The notes: a model not told the origin generated them from the letters alone. DNA of 15,134 nucleotides from CAKZML01 sp041571575 (GCA_041571575.1 JBFFTZ010000025.1:1-15134), one strand, 5' to 3'. Shown: positions 8,303 through 15,134, numbered from the stretch's first letter. Translations and numbers: made by a program.

Positions 8303-8352
8303 TTTCTGGTAACCGAAAGGGAGAAATAAAACAGCCACCTAGTCTAGCAGAA

Positions 8353-8383
8353 AGGCCGGCTGTGCAGCCTGTTTTACAGGCCT
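8353..8383 (-). terminator. branched hairpin between priA and argS, possible weak terminator or attenuator
   Basis: In the gap between priA and argS, AGGCC (8353-8357) and GGCCT (8379-8383) can pair as an outer stem. Inside are two small hairpins that share two bases: GGCT-GTGC-AGCC (58-69 of the 83xx block) and CCTGT-TTT-ACAGG (8368-8380). Read on the minus strand, the structure is followed by TTTCT, a poor U-tract. It might reduce read-through from priA into argS or stabilise an RNA end. The fold is read by eye; its function is inferred. Confidence 0.3.
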
Positions 8384-8390
8384 CCAGAAT

Positions 8391-10583
8391 TCAGAATAGC
8401 TCTATGGGGTCTACATCTATGGACCAGCGAACCTTGCGGCCCTCGGGCAGCTCCCGAACCTGGTCCAGCCACGGCGTAAGCAGCTTGTGCAAGGCTGCAC
8501 GATCCCTGGACTCCAATAGCAGTTGGCCGCGGAAACGGCCGGCGCGTTTTTCCATGGGTGCCGCAGCCGGCCCCAGGGCGCCCACGGAGTTGTCCTCGGG
8601 CAGTTCCAGGAGCTGGCGGGCTTTGCCCAGGAAGGACAGGGTTTTCTGCATGCCGGGTGATTCGGCGCGCATCAAGGCAAGGTGGCTGTATGGAGGCCAG
8701 CCGGATTCCTCCCGTTCTGTCAGGGCGGCCTCGGCGAAGGCGGCATAGCCTTCGGTCACCAGCTTGGTCAACAGGGGGTGCTCCGGGTACTGGGTCTGCA
8801 CCAACACCAGTCCGGGCCTCTCAGCGCGGCCGGCGCGGCCGGCCACCTGGATAATGGTTTGGGCAAGTCTTTCGCTGGCTCGGAAGTCCGTGCCAAACAG
8901 GCCCTGGTCTGCGTTGAGTACACCGACCAGGCTAACGTCTGGAAAATCATGACCCTTGGTCAGCATCTGGGTGCCGGTCAGTATGCGGGCATGACCGGAC
9001 CGAATCTGTTCAAGCAGGCCTTCCATGGAACCCTTGCGCTGGGTCGAGTCCCTGTCGATGCGTACCTGGGGGTATTCCGGTAACAGTCGAGAGAGGGTTT
9101 CTTCGACTCTTTCTGTGCCCTGTCCCACCGGGGCCAGTTCCTCCTGGCACTCTTCGCAGGTTTCGGGAATCGGTCGCCGGGTGTCGCAGTGATGGCAATG
9201 CAGGCGACGTTCCCGCTGATGCACCACCATTCCGGCGTCACAGCGCTTGCAGCGCGCGGTCCATCCGCAGCCGGTGCAGAACAGGGTGGGCGCGTATCCG
9301 CGCCGGTTGAGGAAGATCAGTACCTGGCCGCCCCCGGCCAGGTGTTTCTGGGCGGCAAGAACCAGCGGAGTGGACAAGCCTTCATTGCTCGCGTGGGCTC
9401 GCAGGTCCACCAGGCGAATCTCGGGGTGGGTGACCGCACCGGGCCGTTCGGGCAGATCCAGTTGCCGGTATCGGCCGCGACGAACGTTGTACAGGGACTC
9501 CAGTGAGGGTGTCGCCGAGCCGAGGATGACCGGAATCGCGTGGCGTCGAGCCCGGGCAACCGCCATGTCCCTGGCCGAATATCGAAATCCTTCCCATTGT
9601 TTAAATGAGGGATCATGTTCTTCATCGACGATAATCATGCCGGGCCTGGCCAGTGGGACCAGGGCGGCAGAGCGGGTGCCGATGACGATATGTGCCGCGC
9701 CGCTGGCGGCATCCCGCCAGGACGCCAACCGCTCCCCGTCTGCCAGCCCCGAGTGAAGAATCGCGAGCTTGCCATCGAAGCGGGCCCTGACCCGGGCGAG
9801 TAACTGGGGAGTCAGCCCAATCTCCGGAACCAGCAGCAAGACTTGCCGTCCCTCCCGCAAGACCTTTTCCATTGCCTCAAAGTAGACCTCGGTCTTGCCG
9901 CTGCCAGTGACACCGAACAACAAGAAGGGGCTGAATGCCGAAAGGGCGTCGACAATTTCCGCCACCGCAGTGGCCTGGTCCGGGGTGAGGGCGGGCCCGG
10001 GATGAATTTCCAGCGTGGATTCAGTGCTGATCCGCTCCTCCCGACTGCTCACCCAGCCCTTGTCCAGCATGCGCTTGAGGGTGTCACGCCAGTTCTGGGC
10101 CAGGTCGGCCAGGACGGTTTCTGATATTCCGCCGGGAGATTGCTTGAGTCTTTGCCAGAGCTCCCATTGCCTTGGGGCTCTCCTAGCAAGGGCGGCAGAA
10201 TCTTGTTCCGCCCCAGGGGGCGTCAGGCTCCATATCAGTTCTATTCCGCCCAGGGGCTTTCCCTGGCGCAGGGCCAGGGGGAGCGCCGTGGCGATCACCT
10301 CGCCCACGGGGTGCTGGTAATACTTCGCTGCCCACAGCAGGAGTGACAACAAGTCCGGGTCCAGCACCGGTTCTTCATCCAGGATCCGTCCTACCTTGCG
10401 AAGACGGGAGGCGGGGATTGAGGACTGGTCGGCCACCCCGGCAATCAGCCCGGTGGTCTTTGCCCGCCCAAATGACACTTCCACACGCTTTCCAAGGGCG
10501 TCTTTGCCGCCCGTCCAGTCGGCCGGCGGCAGGTAATCAAACAGCCCGTGGAGGGGGGCATTGATAGCAACCTGGAAAATCAT
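8391..10583 (-). CDS. priA: primosomal protein N' (replication restart helicase PriA)
   Basis: A 730-residue superfamily 2 helicase, essentially the length of E. coli PriA (732). It recognises stalled or abandoned replication forks and reloads the replisome through PriB/DnaT and DnaB-DnaC. The N-terminal DNA-binding domain begins VAINAPLHGLFDYLPP. Helicase motifs are all visible: Walker A GVTGSGKTEVY (from 224), DEEHD (320-324), LGSATPSLES (354-363), LTGTQMLTKGHDFPDV (motif V) and QVAGRAGRAERPG (motif VI). Eight cysteines in four CxxC pairs (436/439, 445/448, 463/466, 476/479) form the two zinc sites typical of PriA. I preferred ATG 10583 because the family starts with this hydrophobic strand; ATG 10607 would add eight residues (MPKPGPLP) and is also possible. 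Neither has a strong ribosome binding site. It is the first gene of the minus-strand operon and has DnaA-box-like sites upstream. Confidence 0.96.
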   Translation of the reverse strand: MIFQVAINAPLHGLFDYLPPADWTGGKDALGKRVEVSFGRAKTTGLIAGVADQSSIPASRLRKVGRILDEEPVLDPDLLSLLLWAAKYYQHPVGEVIATALPLALRQGKPLGGIELIWSLTPPGAEQDSAALARRAPRQWELWQRLKQSPGGISETVLADLAQNWRDTLKRMLDKGWVSSREERISTESTLEIHPGPALTPDQATAVAEIVDALSAFSPFLLFGVTGSGKTEVYFEAMEKVLREGRQVLLLVPEIGLTPQLLARVRARFDGKLAILHSGLADGERLASWRDAASGAAHIVIGTRSAALVPLARPGMIIVDEEHDPSFKQWEGFRYSARDMAVARARRHAIPVILGSATPSLESLYNVRRGRYRQLDLPERPGAVTHPEIRLVDLRAHASNEGLSTPLVLAAQKHLAGGGQVLIFLNRRGYAPTLFCTGCGWTARCKRCDAGMVVHQRERRLHCHHCDTRRPIPETCEECQEELAPVGQGTERVEETLSRLLPEYPQVRIDRDSTQRKGSMEGLLEQIRSGHARILTGTQMLTKGHDFPDVSLVGVLNADQGLFGTDFRASERLAQTIIQVAGRAGRAERPGLVLVQTQYPEHPLLTKLVTEGYAAFAEAALTEREESGWPPYSHLALMRAESPGMQKTLSFLGKARQLLELPEDNSVGALGPAAAPMEKRAGRFRGQLLLESRDRAALHKLLTPWLDQVRELPEGRKVRWSIDVDPIELF

Positions 10584-10612
10584 CGGCAATGGCCCCGGTT
10601 TAGGCATCGATC

Positions 10613-10647
10613 TTGTCCACAGTTCCTGTGGATAACTCTGTGGATGA
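10613..10647. promoter_or_regulatory. cluster of three DnaA-box-like sequences upstream of priA
   Basis: Three 9-mers fall within 35 bp: TTGTCCACA (10613-10621, one mismatch to TTATNCACA), TGTGGATAA (10627-10635, perfect match on the minus strand) and TGTGGATGA (10639-10647, one mismatch, minus strand). The first two form an inverted repeat with 10-bp arms, TTGTCCACAG and CTGTGGATAA, with one wobble pair and a 3-bp centre. The cluster lies just before the priA start, between it and the best promoter candidate. DnaA binding here could repress or time priA transcription (inference). The sites are seen; binding is not shown. Confidence 0.5.
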
Positions 10648-10727
10648 CTTGGGGCAAAGGGGGTTCCTGGCTTGTATCAGTGGAGTTGTTACAGATTGGT
10701 CAAAAAGTGATCGAAGTTAATAAGCTA

Positions 10728-10757
10728 TATAAAACAACAAGTTATGAGTCTTTCCAA
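10728..10757 (-). promoter_or_regulatory. candidate sigma-70 promoter for the priA operon
   Basis: On the minus strand TTGGAA (complement of 10752-10757, 4 of 6 to TTGACA) is followed after 18 bp by TTTATA (complement of 10728-10733, 4 of 6 to TATAAT), in the most AT-rich part of the gap. Transcription would start near 10720, leaving a leader of about 135 bases that contains the DnaA-box cluster. Read by eye only. Confidence 0.35.
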
Positions 10758-10803
10758 GAGTCGGCCTGCAGTGGCGTGCAAAATACACTTATATTTTCAG
10801 TTT

Positions 10804-10812
10804 TGTGCATAA
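10804..10812 (-). promoter_or_regulatory. isolated DnaA-box match
   Basis: TGTGCATAA is the complement of TTATGCACA and fits TTATNCACA perfectly. It lies about 157 bp from the three-site cluster, across the AT-rich segment. A single 9-mer can occur by chance, so its value depends on the nearby cluster. Confidence 0.35.
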
Positions 10813-11136
10813 AATCCATTTCTGGCAACACCAGAGAATAAGTTAGACCCTCTCAAAACCCGCCAGGCAAGCCGGAAAAGTCGGCTATTCTAGCCCCCGA
10901 GTCAATGTTTTCGCGGCAATTTGCGGCCTGAAAAATGCGCTTGCCGTGACACTGTGGCCGGGGCGGGCGTTGGGCGCAAGACCGGGCGCCACTCCCGGGT
11001 TGGAAATCCGGGGCTTATCCCGGTTGTTCTGTTGCATGGATGGGGCCAGTTGCGCATTTCTGATCCTGGCCGGAGAGCACGCCGGTTGACCGCCAGACAA
11101 AGCCTGGTCCGGACACTGGATGGGGGAGAGGGTTCG

Positions 11137-11388
11137 ATGAAGGCTAATGGCCTGGATGCCCCGGTGGCGCCGAAGACCATGGAAACCCGTTATGGTTCGA
11201 GGCGACAGCAATTGATCGCCTATCCGCCCTGCAGATGCGCGGATGGCAAGCGTCTGCTTCGTATATCACGTACAAAAGTGCCTACTTTCCGTCTTTGCAG
11301 ACTCGATGGGCGTTCGGTTAGACTGCCGCGATCCAAATGGAGACTTACGAATGAAAATCGGTGTACCGAAAGAGATTTTTGCGGGTGA
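11137..11388 (+). CDS. possible small ORF in the pntA leader (doubtful)
   Basis: An ATG at 11137 is preceded by a purine-rich site, GGGGGAGAGGG (11122-11132), well placed as a ribosome binding site. The frame runs 83 codons and ends at TGA 11386-11388, overlapping the start of pntA by 38 bp in another frame. The product would be strongly basic, with six cysteines scattered and no hydrophobic segment, and I do not recognise it. It could be a leader peptide that couples to pntA translation, a decayed gene or chance. The composition, rich in arginine, is what a random frame in GC-rich DNA tends to give, so I rate it low. Confidence 0.18.
   Translation: MKANGLDAPVAPKTMETRYGSRRQQLIAYPPCRCADGKRLLRISRTKVPTFRLCRLDGRSVRLPRSKWRLTNENRCTERDFCG
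11295..11324 (+). promoter_or_regulatory. weak candidate promoter before pntA
   Basis: TTGCAG (11295-11300) and TAGACT (11319-11324) are 18 bp apart and match the -35 and -10 hexamers at 3 and 4 of 6 positions. The start would lie near 11331, giving a leader of only about 20 bases that just includes the pntA ribosome binding site (GGAGA, 11339-11343). The match is poor and other promoters in the long upstream gap are possible. Confidence 0.25.
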
Positions 11389-12886
11389 GCGACGCGTAGC
11401 GACGACGCCCGAGGTTGCCGGGCAGTTACAAAAGCTCGGATACAGCGTTCTTGTAGAATCTGGCGCGGGAACTGAGTCGAGTTTCTCGGACGACGCTTAT
11501 CGTGCCGCAGGCTGCGAGATCGTCACAGGCCCTGACGAAGTTTGGTCCCAGGCTGACATTATTATGAAGGTCAGGGGTCCGGAGAAGGAAGAGGCGTCCC
11601 GGCTAACGGCTGGCAAGACGCTTATCAGTTTCCTCTGGCCGGCCCAGAATCCCGAAATGCTGAAGCAGCTCAGCGAAAGCGGCGCCACCGTCCTGGCGAT
11701 GGACAGCGTCCCGCGTATCTCCCGCGCTCAGAAAGCTGACGCCCTGAGTTCGATGGGGAACATCGCGGGTTACCGCGCCGTTGTCGAGGCTGCGCAGCAC
11801 TTCGGACGCTTCTTCACCGGCCAGATCACCGCCGCCGGCAAGGTGCCACCCGCCAAGGTCCTCGTGATCGGCGCAGGCGTTGCCGGCCTCGCTGCCATTG
11901 GCGCCGCCAACAGCATGGGTGCGATCGTTCGCGCCTTTGACACACGGCCCGAGGTGAAAGAACAGGTCGAGAGCATGAATGCCGAATTCCTGATGCTCGA
12001 CTTCAAGGATGAGGACGGCTCTGGCGAAGGCGGCTATGCCAAGGTCATGAGCGATGAGTTCATCAAGGCCGAAATGGCGTTGTTTGCCGAGCAGGCGAAA
12101 GACGTCGACATCATCATTACCACCGCATTGATTCCGGGCAAACCAGCGCCGCGGCTGATCACGGCGGATATGGTTCGCTCCATGAAGGACGGCAGTGTCA
12201 TCGTTGACCTGGCGGCTGAACAGGGTGGCAACTGTGAATTGACCGAGCCGGGCAAGGTTGCAAAAGCCAACGGCGTAACGATCATCGGTTACACCGATCT
12301 GCCCAGCCGACTCGCCACACAGTCGAGTCAGTTGTACGCAACGAACCTGCGTCACCTGCTCACTGACCTGACCCCTGAAAAGGACGGCAACATCGTCGTT
12401 GATATGGACGATGAACTCATTCGCGGTGCGACAGTTTGCAAGGCCGGCGAGACTACCTGGCCACCGCCTGCACCGAAGCTCTCGGCGGCACCGAAAAAGG
12501 CGAAGCCTGCGCCGGCACCGGTAGCGGTTGAGAAAAAGAAACCGTCAAAGGCAGGCCCGGTGATTGGCGTAATCGTCGCTGCCCTGGCGTTGCTTGGCCT
12601 GGGTGCCGTGGCGCCCCAGTCGTTCATGGCGCACTTCACGGTATTTGTGCTGGCATGTTTCGTCGGCTACATGGTGATCTGGAATGTATCCGCGTCACTG
12701 CATACGCCGCTGATGAGCGTTACCAACGCGATTTCAAGCATCATCGTGATCGGCGCGCTAATGCAGATTAGTGCAACGGATACCCTGACGATGTGGATCG
12801 CTACAGCAACGGTATTGATAACGAGCATCAATATCGCAGGCGGATTCGCCGTAACACGTCGCATGCTCGAAATGTTTAGAAAGTGA
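11351..12886 (+). CDS. pntA: proton-translocating NAD(P)+ transhydrogenase, alpha subunit
   Basis: A 511-residue protein, one residue longer than E. coli PntA and very similar to it along the whole length. With PntB it transfers hydride from NADH to NADP+, driven by proton entry across the inner membrane. Domain I (about 1-370) binds NAD(H): GAGVAGLAAIGAA (174-186), the segment AMDSVPRISRAQ (116-127), and RAFDTRPEVKEQ (194-205) are seen. A proline-, alanine- and lysine-rich linker (about 371-400) leads to four membrane helices at about 402-422, 427-446, 456-474 and 479-499, ending RRMLEMFRK. ATG 11351 is supported by GGAGA at 11339-11343 with 7 bp spacing and by homology to the E. coli start MRIGIPRE. 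Because domain I and the helices are one chain, this is the two-gene type, not the three-gene pntAA-pntAB-pntB type found in Pseudomonas. pntB starts 7 bp later. Confidence 0.97.
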   Translation: MKIGVPKEIFAGERRVATTPEVAGQLQKLGYSVLVESGAGTESSFSDDAYRAAGCEIVTGPDEVWSQADIIMKVRGPEKEEASRLTAGKTLISFLWPAQNPEMLKQLSESGATVLAMDSVPRISRAQKADALSSMGNIAGYRAVVEAAQHFGRFFTGQITAAGKVPPAKVLVIGAGVAGLAAIGAANSMGAIVRAFDTRPEVKEQVESMNAEFLMLDFKDEDGSGEGGYAKVMSDEFIKAEMALFAEQAKDVDIIITTALIPGKPAPRLITADMVRSMKDGSVIVDLAAEQGGNCELTEPGKVAKANGVTIIGYTDLPSRLATQSSQLYATNLRHLLTDLTPEKDGNIVVDMDDELIRGATVCKAGETTWPPPAPKLSAAPKKAKPAPAPVAVEKKKPSKAGPVIGVIVAALALLGLGAVAPQSFMAHFTVFVLACFVGYMVIWNVSASLHTPLMSVTNAISSIIVIGALMQISATDTLTMWIATATVLITSINIAGGFAVTRRMLEMFRK

Positions 12887-12893
12887 GAACGAC

Positions 12894-14294
12894 ATGATTA
12901 GTAGTGGCATTGTAACTGTGTCGTATATCGCTGCGACGGTTCTGTTTATCCTGGCCCTGGGCGGCCTTTCCAACCAGGAGACTGCACGTCGCGGCAACTG
13001 GTACGGCATCAGCGGCATGGCAATCGCACTGCTCGCGACGGTGCTTGGGGTCGTAACCCAGAATTACGTAGTCTTGATGGTCGCCCTGCTGATAGGCGGC
13101 AGCATCGGTATTGTGCTCGCGCGTCGCGTGCAAATGACCCAGATGCCCGAGCTGGTTGCCATCCTGCACAGCCTGGTGGGCCTTGCAGCGGTCGCCGTGG
13201 GTTACGTGAGTTTCATGGACCATGCGGCCGGATTTACCGGTGTCGAAAAGACTATCCACGATATCGAGACGTATCTTGGCATCCTGATCGGTGCTGTGAC
13301 CTTCTCGGGCTCAGTCATTGCATTCGGCAAGCTTTCAGGTCGCATCAGCGGCAGCCCGCTTACGCTGCCCGGACGTCACTGGTTCAATCTTTTGCTACTG
13401 ATAGGCGCTTTCTGGTTCGGCCGTGAGTTTGTGATCCAGTCCGCCGCCGGCGCAGGTATTACACCGCTCATGATTATGACCGGCATCGCCTTGTTGTTCG
13501 GTATTCACATGGTCATGGCGATTGGCGGAGCTGATATGCCTGTCGTCGTATCGATGCTCAACAGCTACTCTGGCTGGGCTGCATCAGCGACCGGCTTCAT
13601 GCTGGGCAATGATCTTTTGATCGTTACCGGTGCCCTGGTCGGCTCCAGCGGCGCAATCCTTAGTTACATCATGTGCCGTGCAATGAATCGCAAGTTCATT
13701 TCCGTTATCGCGGGTGGATTTGGCACCGGCGGGGGTGGTTCGCCGGCGGCCGGCGGTGATGAGGAGCAGGGTGAGGTCGTTCCTATCGATTCCCAGGAAA
13801 CCGCCGAGCTGCTCTCGAACGCCAAGGAAGTCATGATTATTCCGGGTTATGGCATGGCCGTGGCCCAGGCGCAGCATACGGTTTTCGAAATCACCAAGAC
13901 ACTTCGTGAGAAGGGCGTCAACGTTCGATTCGGTATCCACCCGGTGGCAGGTCGCATGCCCGGTCACATGAACGTCTTGCTGGCGGAGGCCAAGGTGCCT
14001 TATGACATCGTCTTCGAGATGGAAGAAATCAACGAGGACTTCCCGAATGTCGATGTGTCGGTGGTTATCGGCGCGAATGACATCGTGAACCCGTCGGCGC
14101 TCACCGACCCCAACAGCCCCATCGCCGGAATGCCGGTGCTGGAGTGCTGGAAAGGCAAGGTCTCGATCGTACTAAAGCGCAGTATGGCCACCGGTTATGC
14201 CGGCGTACAAAATCCGCTGTTCTTTGAAGATAACACCCGGATGTTGTTTGGCGATGCGAAACAGACGCTGGACGAGGTGCTTAAGGCACTGTAA
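12894..14294 (+). CDS. pntB: proton-translocating NAD(P)+ transhydrogenase, beta subunit
   Basis: A 466-residue partner of PntA (E. coli PntB has 462). The N-terminal part, to about residue 272, is a bundle of roughly nine membrane helices (domain II) that carries the proton path. Residues matching the functionally important E. coli His91, Asp213 and Asn222 are present one position later as H92 (VAILHSLVGLAA), D214 (GGADMPVV) and N223 (MLNSYSGWAA). A glycine-rich linker (about 274-288) leads to domain III, which binds NADP(H): IIPGYGMAVAQAQH (315-328), HPVAGRMPGHMNVLLAEA (349-366) and IGANDIVNP (392-400). The start ATG 12894 is 7 bp after the pntA stop, with only a weak GTGAG upstream, so translation is probably coupled. 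All key motifs are intact, and the pair should be functional. Confidence 0.97.
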   Translation: MISSGIVTVSYIAATVLFILALGGLSNQETARRGNWYGISGMAIALLATVLGVVTQNYVVLMVALLIGGSIGIVLARRVQMTQMPELVAILHSLVGLAAVAVGYVSFMDHAAGFTGVEKTIHDIETYLGILIGAVTFSGSVIAFGKLSGRISGSPLTLPGRHWFNLLLLIGAFWFGREFVIQSAAGAGITPLMIMTGIALLFGIHMVMAIGGADMPVVVSMLNSYSGWAASATGFMLGNDLLIVTGALVGSSGAILSYIMCRAMNRKFISVIAGGFGTGGGGSPAAGGDEEQGEVVPIDSQETAELLSNAKEVMIIPGYGMAVAQAQHTVFEITKTLREKGVNVRFGIHPVAGRMPGHMNVLLAEAKVPYDIVFEMEEINEDFPNVDVSVVIGANDIVNPSALTDPNSPIAGMPVLECWKGKVSIVLKRSMATGYAGVQNPLFFEDNTRMLFGDAKQTLDEVLKAL

Positions 14295-14305
14295 CAACGG
14301 TCGCT

Positions 14306-14333
14306 ACGCTGCAGCGTTTTGTCGCTGTAGCGT
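14306..14333 (+). terminator. hairpin after pntB, possible terminator without a U-tract
   Basis: ACGCTGCAGCG (14306-14316) and CGCTGTAGCGT (14323-14333) can form an 11-bp stem with one G-U pair around the loop TTTTGT, 11 bp after the pntB stop. It is strong and well placed to end the pntAB transcript or protect its 3' end. It is not followed by a run of T; instead a run of eight C lies at 14350-14357. So it may act with Rho or as an RNA-stabilising end rather than as a classical intrinsic terminator. Confidence 0.45.
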
Positions 14334-14411
14334 GGCGTCGGCTGAATTGCCCCCCCCGATGCGGACGTTTCGGCCTGACCCCCTTGCATAAGCCGTGGCA
14401 AATGCCGACAC

Positions 14412-15056
14412 TTGGGATGGCTAAACACCCGTCGGGCACAGAAAGTGCAAAATTTGTCGCAAGAAGTATTGCGTACCGACATGGCCGGGATGCCGCTGGA
14501 GTGGGTGGACTACCGGGATGCTGTACGCCTTTATCATACCGAGCAGGTAGTCTATGCCTGTGGAACTCCCCTGTACGTGCTACACGGCGGAGTCAATGCG
14601 CACACTGGCAAACACAGTGTGGTGGAAATCAACAGTATTATCGCCACCCGTGGAACCCATCAGATCCATGCCCGGCTACGTTCCGACTATGTGCCGCCAC
14701 TAAATAACATCACTCTTTTCAGGCGTGATGCTCACTTGTGCCTGTATTGCGGTGAAAAGTTTCCAGACGAGCAACTTTCTTGCGATCACGTCAAGCCTAT
14801 CAGCCAGGGCGGTAAAAATGTCTGGACCAACGTGGTGACCGCCTGTCGAAGCTGCAACAACTACAAGGCCGGGCGCACACCGGAACAGGCAGGCACACAA
14901 TTGTTGGCGGTTCCATTTCGACCGACCTATGCGGAATACATTTTCCTTAAAGGTCGCCGGGTGCTGGCCGACCAGATGGAGTATCTGCTGGCCCACTTCC
15001 CCCGCAGCAGTCCCTTGCACGCAAGGCTCGCCGGAGAGCTTTCCAGACATTACTGA
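14412..15056 (+). CDS. HNH endonuclease family protein
   Basis: A protein of up to 214 residues with a zinc-bound HNH nuclease domain. Residues numbered from 14412: CLYC (C110, C113), CDHVKP (D125, H126), the central asparagine in VWTNVVTAC (N140), C145 and C148 in CRSCNN, and K152, followed by GRTPEQAG. The four cysteines should hold a structural zinc, and H126 with the N residue should form the ββα-metal active site. So it is probably an active DNA nuclease; its target is not known. The part from LRTDMAGMPLEWVDY on resembles HNH proteins common in gammaproteobacterial chromosomes. The start is unsettled: coordinates give the longest frame from TTG 14412; GTG 14445, TTG 14469 and ATG 14481 are alternatives, and none has a convincing ribosome binding site. 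A 5'-3' exonuclease gene starts 6 bp after the stop, so the two are probably co-expressed. Confidence 0.85.
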   Translation: MGWLNTRRAQKVQNLSQEVLRTDMAGMPLEWVDYRDAVRLYHTEQVVYACGTPLYVLHGGVNAHTGKHSVVEINSIIATRGTHQIHARLRSDYVPPLNNITLFRRDAHLCLYCGEKFPDEQLSCDHVKPISQGGKNVWTNVVTACRSCNNYKAGRTPEQAGTQLLAVPFRPTYAEYIFLKGRRVLADQMEYLLAHFPRSSPLHARLAGELSRHY

Positions 15057-15062
15057 GAACTC

Positions 15063-15134
15063 GTGTCCCAAGCTGTTTACCTGATTGACGCAAGCGTCTG
15101 GATTTTCCGGGCCTATTTTTCGATATCTGACGCC
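15063..15134 (+). CDS. 5'-3' exonuclease / flap endonuclease-like protein, N-terminal fragment (cut by window end)
   Basis: Only 24 codons are in the window, from GTG 15063: VYLIDASVWIFRAYFSISDA is visible after the first four residues. This is the opening strand of the FEN-like 5'-3' exonuclease fold (as in the N-terminal domain of DNA polymerase I and in Xni/ExoIX), with the first metal-binding aspartate in LIDAS (residue 9). Enzymes of this fold cut 5' flaps or degrade 5' ends of DNA. Whether it is a stand-alone exonuclease or the start of polA cannot be told from 24 residues; the WIFRAYF wording and the neighbour suggest the stand-alone kind. No strong ribosome binding site is seen, and a start coupled to the preceding stop 6 bp upstream is likely. 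Confidence 0.75.
   Translation, partial: MSQAVYLIDASVWIFRAYFSISDA

Larger units (their letters stand above)
10584..11350. other. long intergenic region between divergent priA and pntA
   Basis: This 767-bp gap is by far the longest in the window. From the priA side it holds three clustered DnaA-box-like 9-mers (10613-10647), an AT-rich part (42 A/T of 60 bases at 10681-10740) with a candidate minus-strand promoter, and a further perfect DnaA-box match at 10804-10812. A GC-rich part follows at about 10930-11110 with several CCGGG/CCCGG repeats that could form short hairpins, for example 5-bp arms around GCTTAT near 11013-11028. Last comes a leader with a possible small ORF and a weak promoter before pntA. 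No tRNA or recognisable riboswitch was seen. Confidence 0.7.

Noticed and set aside
8303..8338. Upstream GTG start for argS adding 12 residues
   Set aside because: The extra residues are hydrophobic and unlike ArgS N-termini, while ATG 8302 gives the expected start and length.
10613..10850. Chromosomal origin of replication (oriC)
   Set aside because: DnaA-box-like sites and an AT-rich part are present, but only two sites are perfect, and none of the usual origin neighbours (dnaA, dnaN, rpmH, gidA) is in the window. Kept as a regulatory cluster only.
10885..11211. Minus-strand open frame in the priA-pntA gap
   Set aside because: No ribosome binding site or recognisable motif, low-complexity arginine/proline-rich content, in a region with no other sign of coding.
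11603..12355. Open frame of 250 codons on the minus strand inside pntA
   Set aside because: It lies entirely opposite the conserved NAD-binding domain of pntA and its translation resembles no family I know.
14384..14412. Promoter TTGCAT-17 bp-GACACT before the HNH gene
   Set aside because: The -10 hexamer matches only 3 of 6 positions and no other support exists.

Overview
The window is a 15.1-kb piece of a gammaproteobacterial chromosome. I infer this from the gene content and order: rsmB-DUF4390-ntrY-ntrX, priA-argS-SPOR protein, and an E. coli-type two-gene pntAB. The protein motifs match the families usual in marine and soil gammaproteobacteria. DNA is moderately GC-rich and densely coding, with one long gap upstream of pntA. 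I see no rRNA, tRNA, CRISPR array, insertion sequence or phage gene.

Layout. (1) Positions 2-4880, plus strand: the 3' end of rsmB (16S rRNA m5C methyltransferase), a secreted DUF4390 protein, a four-TM NtrY-type sensor kinase and an NtrX-type response regulator. The genes are tightly spaced or overlapping and look like one operon. (2) Positions 10583-4765, minus strand: priA, argS, a membrane-anchored SPOR protein and a CapA-fold lipoprotein. The last gene runs into the 3' end of ntrX on the opposite strand. (3) Positions 10584-11350: a long non-coding or regulatory stretch between divergent priA and pntA, with DnaA-box-like sites and an AT-rich segment. (4) Positions 11351-14294, plus strand: pntA and pntB, the two subunits of the proton-pumping NAD(P) transhydrogenase. 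(5) Positions 14412-15134, plus strand: an HNH endonuclease followed after 6 bp by the start of a 5'-3' exonuclease cut by the window edge.

How the genes relate. NtrY and NtrX form a sensor/regulator pair. PriA (replication restart), ArgS (arginyl-tRNA synthesis) and the SPOR protein (septal peptidoglycan binding) are a familiar housekeeping trio. PntAB makes NADPH from NADH using the proton gradient. HNH and exonuclease both belong to nucleic-acid enzyme families and may work together.

Most of the window is ordinary housekeeping DNA, and I do not see a clear, complete new system. The points most worth checking are: the NtrX regulator, which keeps its receiver and DNA-binding domains but has lost nearly every catalytic signature of its AAA+ domain; a tight cluster of DnaA-box-like sequences in the priA leader; the 116-bp convergent overlap of capA with ntrX; and the HNH/exonuclease pair.
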